Assembly: GCA_030598905.1 (NCBI GenBank)
Contig: JAUVPA010000085.1
Location: 1-7,502 of the forward strand
Reading direction: 5' to 3'
DNA length: 7,502 nucleotides
From: Acidimicrobiia bacterium
GTDB taxonomy: Bacteria; Actinomycetota; Acidimicrobiia; Spongiisociales; UBA5794
How positions within the stretch are numbered: the stretch's first letter is position 1; each line of letters starts with the position of its first letter. Both the position numbers and the translations under genes were made by a program. Below the pieces are notes generated by a model. It saw nothing but the letters and a program-made list of their open reading frames with translations, had not been told where the DNA came from and did no database searches. Below are positions 6,153 to 7,502 of this stretch, piece by piece.

Positions 6153-6587
6153 TCAGTCGTGGGGTGGCCCGGGCCCGAGGCCGAGGACGGCATGCATTTG
6201 GCCGATGCATCGATCCATCACAACCGTCATCCCTGCTTCTTCGGCAATGAGACCCGCTTCTTCGGAAACGATCCCGAGCTGGAGCCAGAAGACCTTGGCT
6301 CCGATGGCCGCGGCCTTCTCGGCGACCTCCGGCGTCTCGTCTGCCGGTCGAAACACGTCCACGACGTCGACGGGCTCGGGAATGTCCAGCAGCGTCGGGT
6401 AACTCTTCTCACCGAGGATCTCGTCGTGGTTCGGGTTCACCGGTATGACGCGGTACCCCTGGCTCATGAGGTACTTGGGGATGACATTGGCCCGCTTGGC
6501 CGGATCAGGCGAAGCACCGACGACGGCGATCGTCTTCGTGTCGGCGTAGATCTTTCGCAGCTCGTGGATCGGCGGCCGTTCTCTCAT
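6153..6587 (-). CDS. CoA-binding (Rossmann-fold) domain protein, YccU-type
   Basis: This small cytoplasmic protein of about 144 residues is a single CoA_binding_2 domain (PF13380 type), the stand-alone relative of the CoA-binding part of succinyl-CoA synthetase. The nucleotide-binding turn is IAVVGASPDPAKRAN at 20-34. Other family signatures are GYRVIPVNPNHDEILGEKSY at 44-63, VDVVDVFRP at 73-81, AKVFWLQLG at 97-105 and MTVVMDRCIG at 120-129. The length matches E. coli YccU (about 137). The physiological role of these proteins is not well defined. Start: ATG 6587, or GTG 6593 two codons earlier; neither has a Shine-Dalgarno, so the mRNA may be leaderless or nearly so. It is first in a probable operon with the NTF2-like and DUF5671 genes (54-nt gap). 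The MITE-like element at 6603-6763 sits directly upstream. Confidence 0.92.
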   Translation of the reverse strand: MRERPPIHELRKIYADTKTIAVVGASPDPAKRANVIPKYLMSQGYRVIPVNPNHDEILGEKSYPTLLDIPEPVDVVDVFRPADETPEVAEKAAAIGAKVFWLQLGIVSEEAGLIAEEAGMTVVMDRCIGQMHAVLGLGPGPPHD

Positions 6588-6602
6588 CTTCACGTGACGC
6601 TA

Positions 6603-6618
6603 GTGGTCTGTCGCAGAA
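6603..6618 (+). repeat. Left terminal inverted repeat of the MITE-like element
   Basis: GTGGTCTGTCGCAGAA is exactly the reverse complement of 6748-6763. With the flanking GCTA/TAGC the perfect symmetry is 20 bp (6599-6618 against 6748-6767) and stops abruptly on both sides. Confidence 0.85.
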
Positions 6619-6747
6619 ACAATCATCGGGTCTCTCCGGTCCTCGACGCCCCTGGCATCGTCCTCCGCCTTGACGCATCCACTGATGCGCCTGCGTTGTG
6701 CGTCCTTGCCAGATGACGCCGATGACTCGGAGACACCCTGACGCCAA

Positions 6748-6763
6748 TTCTGCGACAGACCAC
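6748..6763 (-). repeat. Right terminal inverted repeat of the MITE-like element
   Basis: TTCTGCGACAGACCAC on the plus strand is the exact reverse complement of the left repeat at 6603-6618. It ends 20 bases before the GTG of the LtrA-like gene. Confidence 0.85.
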
Positions 6764-6770
6764 TAGCCCT

Positions 6771-6776
6771 TAGGAT
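6771..6776 (+). promoter_or_regulatory. Possible -10 box of a leaderless ltrA transcript
   Basis: TAGGAT fits the TAnnnT -10 pattern. With 7 bases between it and GTG 6784, transcription would begin at the start codon itself, giving a leaderless mRNA. A -35 at the usual distance would fall in the MITE's right repeat (TTCTGC) and is a poor match. Alternatively AGGA (6772-6775), 8 bases before the GTG, serves as a weak Shine-Dalgarno. The two readings exclude each other. Confidence 0.35.
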
Positions 6777-6783
6777 CTCCGGG

Positions 6784-7502
6784 GTGTCCGATCCCGTCGA
6801 CATCGAAGAACTGAGAGTCACGCCCCTCGAGCTGTTCTTCGACCTGGTCTTCGTCTTCTCGATCACGCAGGTCTCCGTCCTATTGGCTTCCGATACGTCC
6901 TTGCGAGGTCTGATCGGCGGATTCCTCGTCCTCGGGCTGGTGTGGTGGGCGTGGTCCCAATACACGTGGGCCCTGAATTCGGTCGGAAACGAGCAGCTTC
7001 CCGTAAAGCTGGCTTTGTTGGCTGCGATGGGCGCCGTGTTGTTCATGGCGCTGGCCGTCCCGACGGCGACGGGAGACGGCGGGTTGTGGTTCGCTGCCGG
7101 CTACACAGCCGTATTGCTACTCGGAGTTTCGATCTTCGTCGTCGGTCTCTCACGGGAGCTCCTCGCCGGGTTTGCTATGTACGCGATTCCGACGCTGCTG
7201 AGTGTTTTGCTGGTCTTTGCCGGTGGCCTCGTGTCGGGTGACGCTCGCCTTGTTGTTTGGTTTGCCGCCGCCGTTGTCCAAATTGTTGCGGCGCTGATGT
7301 CGGGGAGCAGCGAATTTGATCTACACGCCGGCCACTTCGCCGAGCGCCACGCGTTGTTCATCATCATCGCCCTCGGTGAGGTCATCATCGCGGTCGGTCT
7401 CGCGGCCGTGGGTGGGGAGCGCGATCTGCAGACAACGGTGTCGCTTGCCGGTGCCTTTGCCCTTGCCGCCGTGCTCTGGTGGGCATACTTCGATTGGCTG
7501 GC
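6784..7502 (+). CDS. ltrA: Low temperature requirement A (LtrA) family membrane protein, N-terminal part
   Basis: This is the first 239 codons of an LtrA-family protein (PF06772; usually about 370-400 residues), open at the right edge. The N-terminal hallmark is VTPLELFFDLVFVFSITQVS at 12-31. The central hallmark is FDLHAGHFAERHALFIIIAL at 178-197, then GEV where relatives usually have GES, and WWAYFDWL at 232-239. About eight hydrophobic segments are visible (near 15-31, 42-60, 74-92, 103-121, 132-150, 156-172, 189-208 and 218-236), so it is an inner-membrane protein. The family is named from a Listeria low-temperature growth mutant; its molecular function is not established. The start is GTG 6784: an in-frame stop at 6739-6741 leaves no other start codon upstream. 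It is divergent from the CoA-binding gene across the MITE-like element. The frame is intact to the window end. Confidence 0.92.
   Translation, partial: MSDPVDIEELRVTPLELFFDLVFVFSITQVSVLLASDTSLRGLIGGFLVLGLVWWAWSQYTWALNSVGNEQLPVKLALLAAMGAVLFMALAVPTATGDGGLWFAAGYTAVLLLGVSIFVVGLSRELLAGFAMYAIPTLLSVLLVFAGGLVSGDARLVVWFAAAVVQIVAALMSGSSEFDLHAGHFAERHALFIIIALGEVIIAVGLAAVGGERDLQTTVSLAGAFALAAVLWWAYFDWL

Larger units (their letters stand above)
6601..6765. mobile_element. 161-bp MITE-like element flanked by TA duplications
   Basis: A non-coding segment (6603-6763) is bounded by perfect 16-bp terminal inverted repeats and flanked on each side by TA (6601-6602 and 6764-6765). The symmetry extends two more bases outward, GCTA on the left and TAGC on the right. 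Deleting the element and one TA restores GCTAGC, which contains CTAG, the preferred target of IS630, where TA is duplicated. Small size, absence of a transposase and this target pattern fit a MITE mobilised by an IS630/Tc1-mariner-type transposase. The interior holds a 6-bp hairpin (6674-6689) and nothing else I recognise. It lies between two divergent genes. No second copy exists in the window, so past mobility is inferred from structure alone. Confidence 0.68.

Noticed and set aside
6674..6689. Hairpin CGCATC-CACT-GATGCG as a terminator
   Set aside because: It has only a 6-bp stem with no T-run on either strand and lies inside the MITE-like element, so it is more likely an internal feature of that element.
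6600..7046. Minus-strand frame of 148 codons running through the element into the LtrA gene
   Set aside because: It is antisense to a gene with clear LtrA signatures and crosses the inverted repeats; the translation shows no domain.
1..7502. CRISPR array, tRNA/rRNA, riboswitch, toxin-antitoxin or phage-defence module
   Set aside because: I found no regularly spaced repeats, no tRNA-like cloverleaf, no known riboswitch core and no toxin, nuclease or defence motifs. The genes are metabolic or membrane families.

Overview
The window comes from a high-GC bacterial genome, most likely an actinomycete (Actinomycetota). This rests on base composition, frequent GTG/TTG starts, apparently leaderless or short-leader starts, and gene families with many actinobacterial relatives. 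Rank below phylum cannot be read from 7.5 kb. The content is mostly metabolic and membrane genes. I do not see a defence system, prophage, CRISPR array or RNA gene.

Positions 1-1749 (minus strand) hold three genes of a molybdenum hydroxylase of the CO dehydrogenase/xanthine oxidase family in the order coxM (FAD subunit), coxS (2Fe-2S subunit), coxL (Mo-cofactor subunit, cut by the left edge). They are tightly coupled (11-nt gap, then an ATGA overlap) and form one operon. The substrate cannot be decided because the CoxL active-site loop lies outside the window. Positions 1750-1855 form a short divergent control region with two near-identical palindromes (core TGTYGACA) centred 55 bp apart. Each overlaps a possible promoter, one facing coxM and one facing the next gene.

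Positions 1856-3915 (plus strand) hold a class I SAM-dependent methyltransferase with an N-terminal winged-helix-like region, followed after 83 bp by a ten-helix EamA/DMT transporter close to YedA. The transporter ends 3 bp from the stop of the converging gene on the other strand.

Positions 3919-6593 (minus strand) hold a second probable operon. A small CoA-binding (Rossmann) protein is followed by a membrane-anchored NTF2-like protein, whose stop overlaps the start of a 575-residue membrane protein. The membrane protein is built from six repeats of a two-helix unit of the DUF5671 type plus a small soluble C-terminal domain.

Between the CoA-binding gene and the divergent gene on its right lies a 161-bp non-coding element (6603-6763). 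It has perfect 16-bp terminal inverted repeats, flanking TA duplications and a reconstructed GCTAGC empty site. This is what an IS630/Tc1-mariner-type MITE looks like. Removing it leaves only about 27-33 bp between the two start codons. From 6784 to the right edge is the N-terminal two-thirds or so of a low-temperature-requirement A (LtrA) family membrane protein. There is no gene-free stretch longer than 300 bases.
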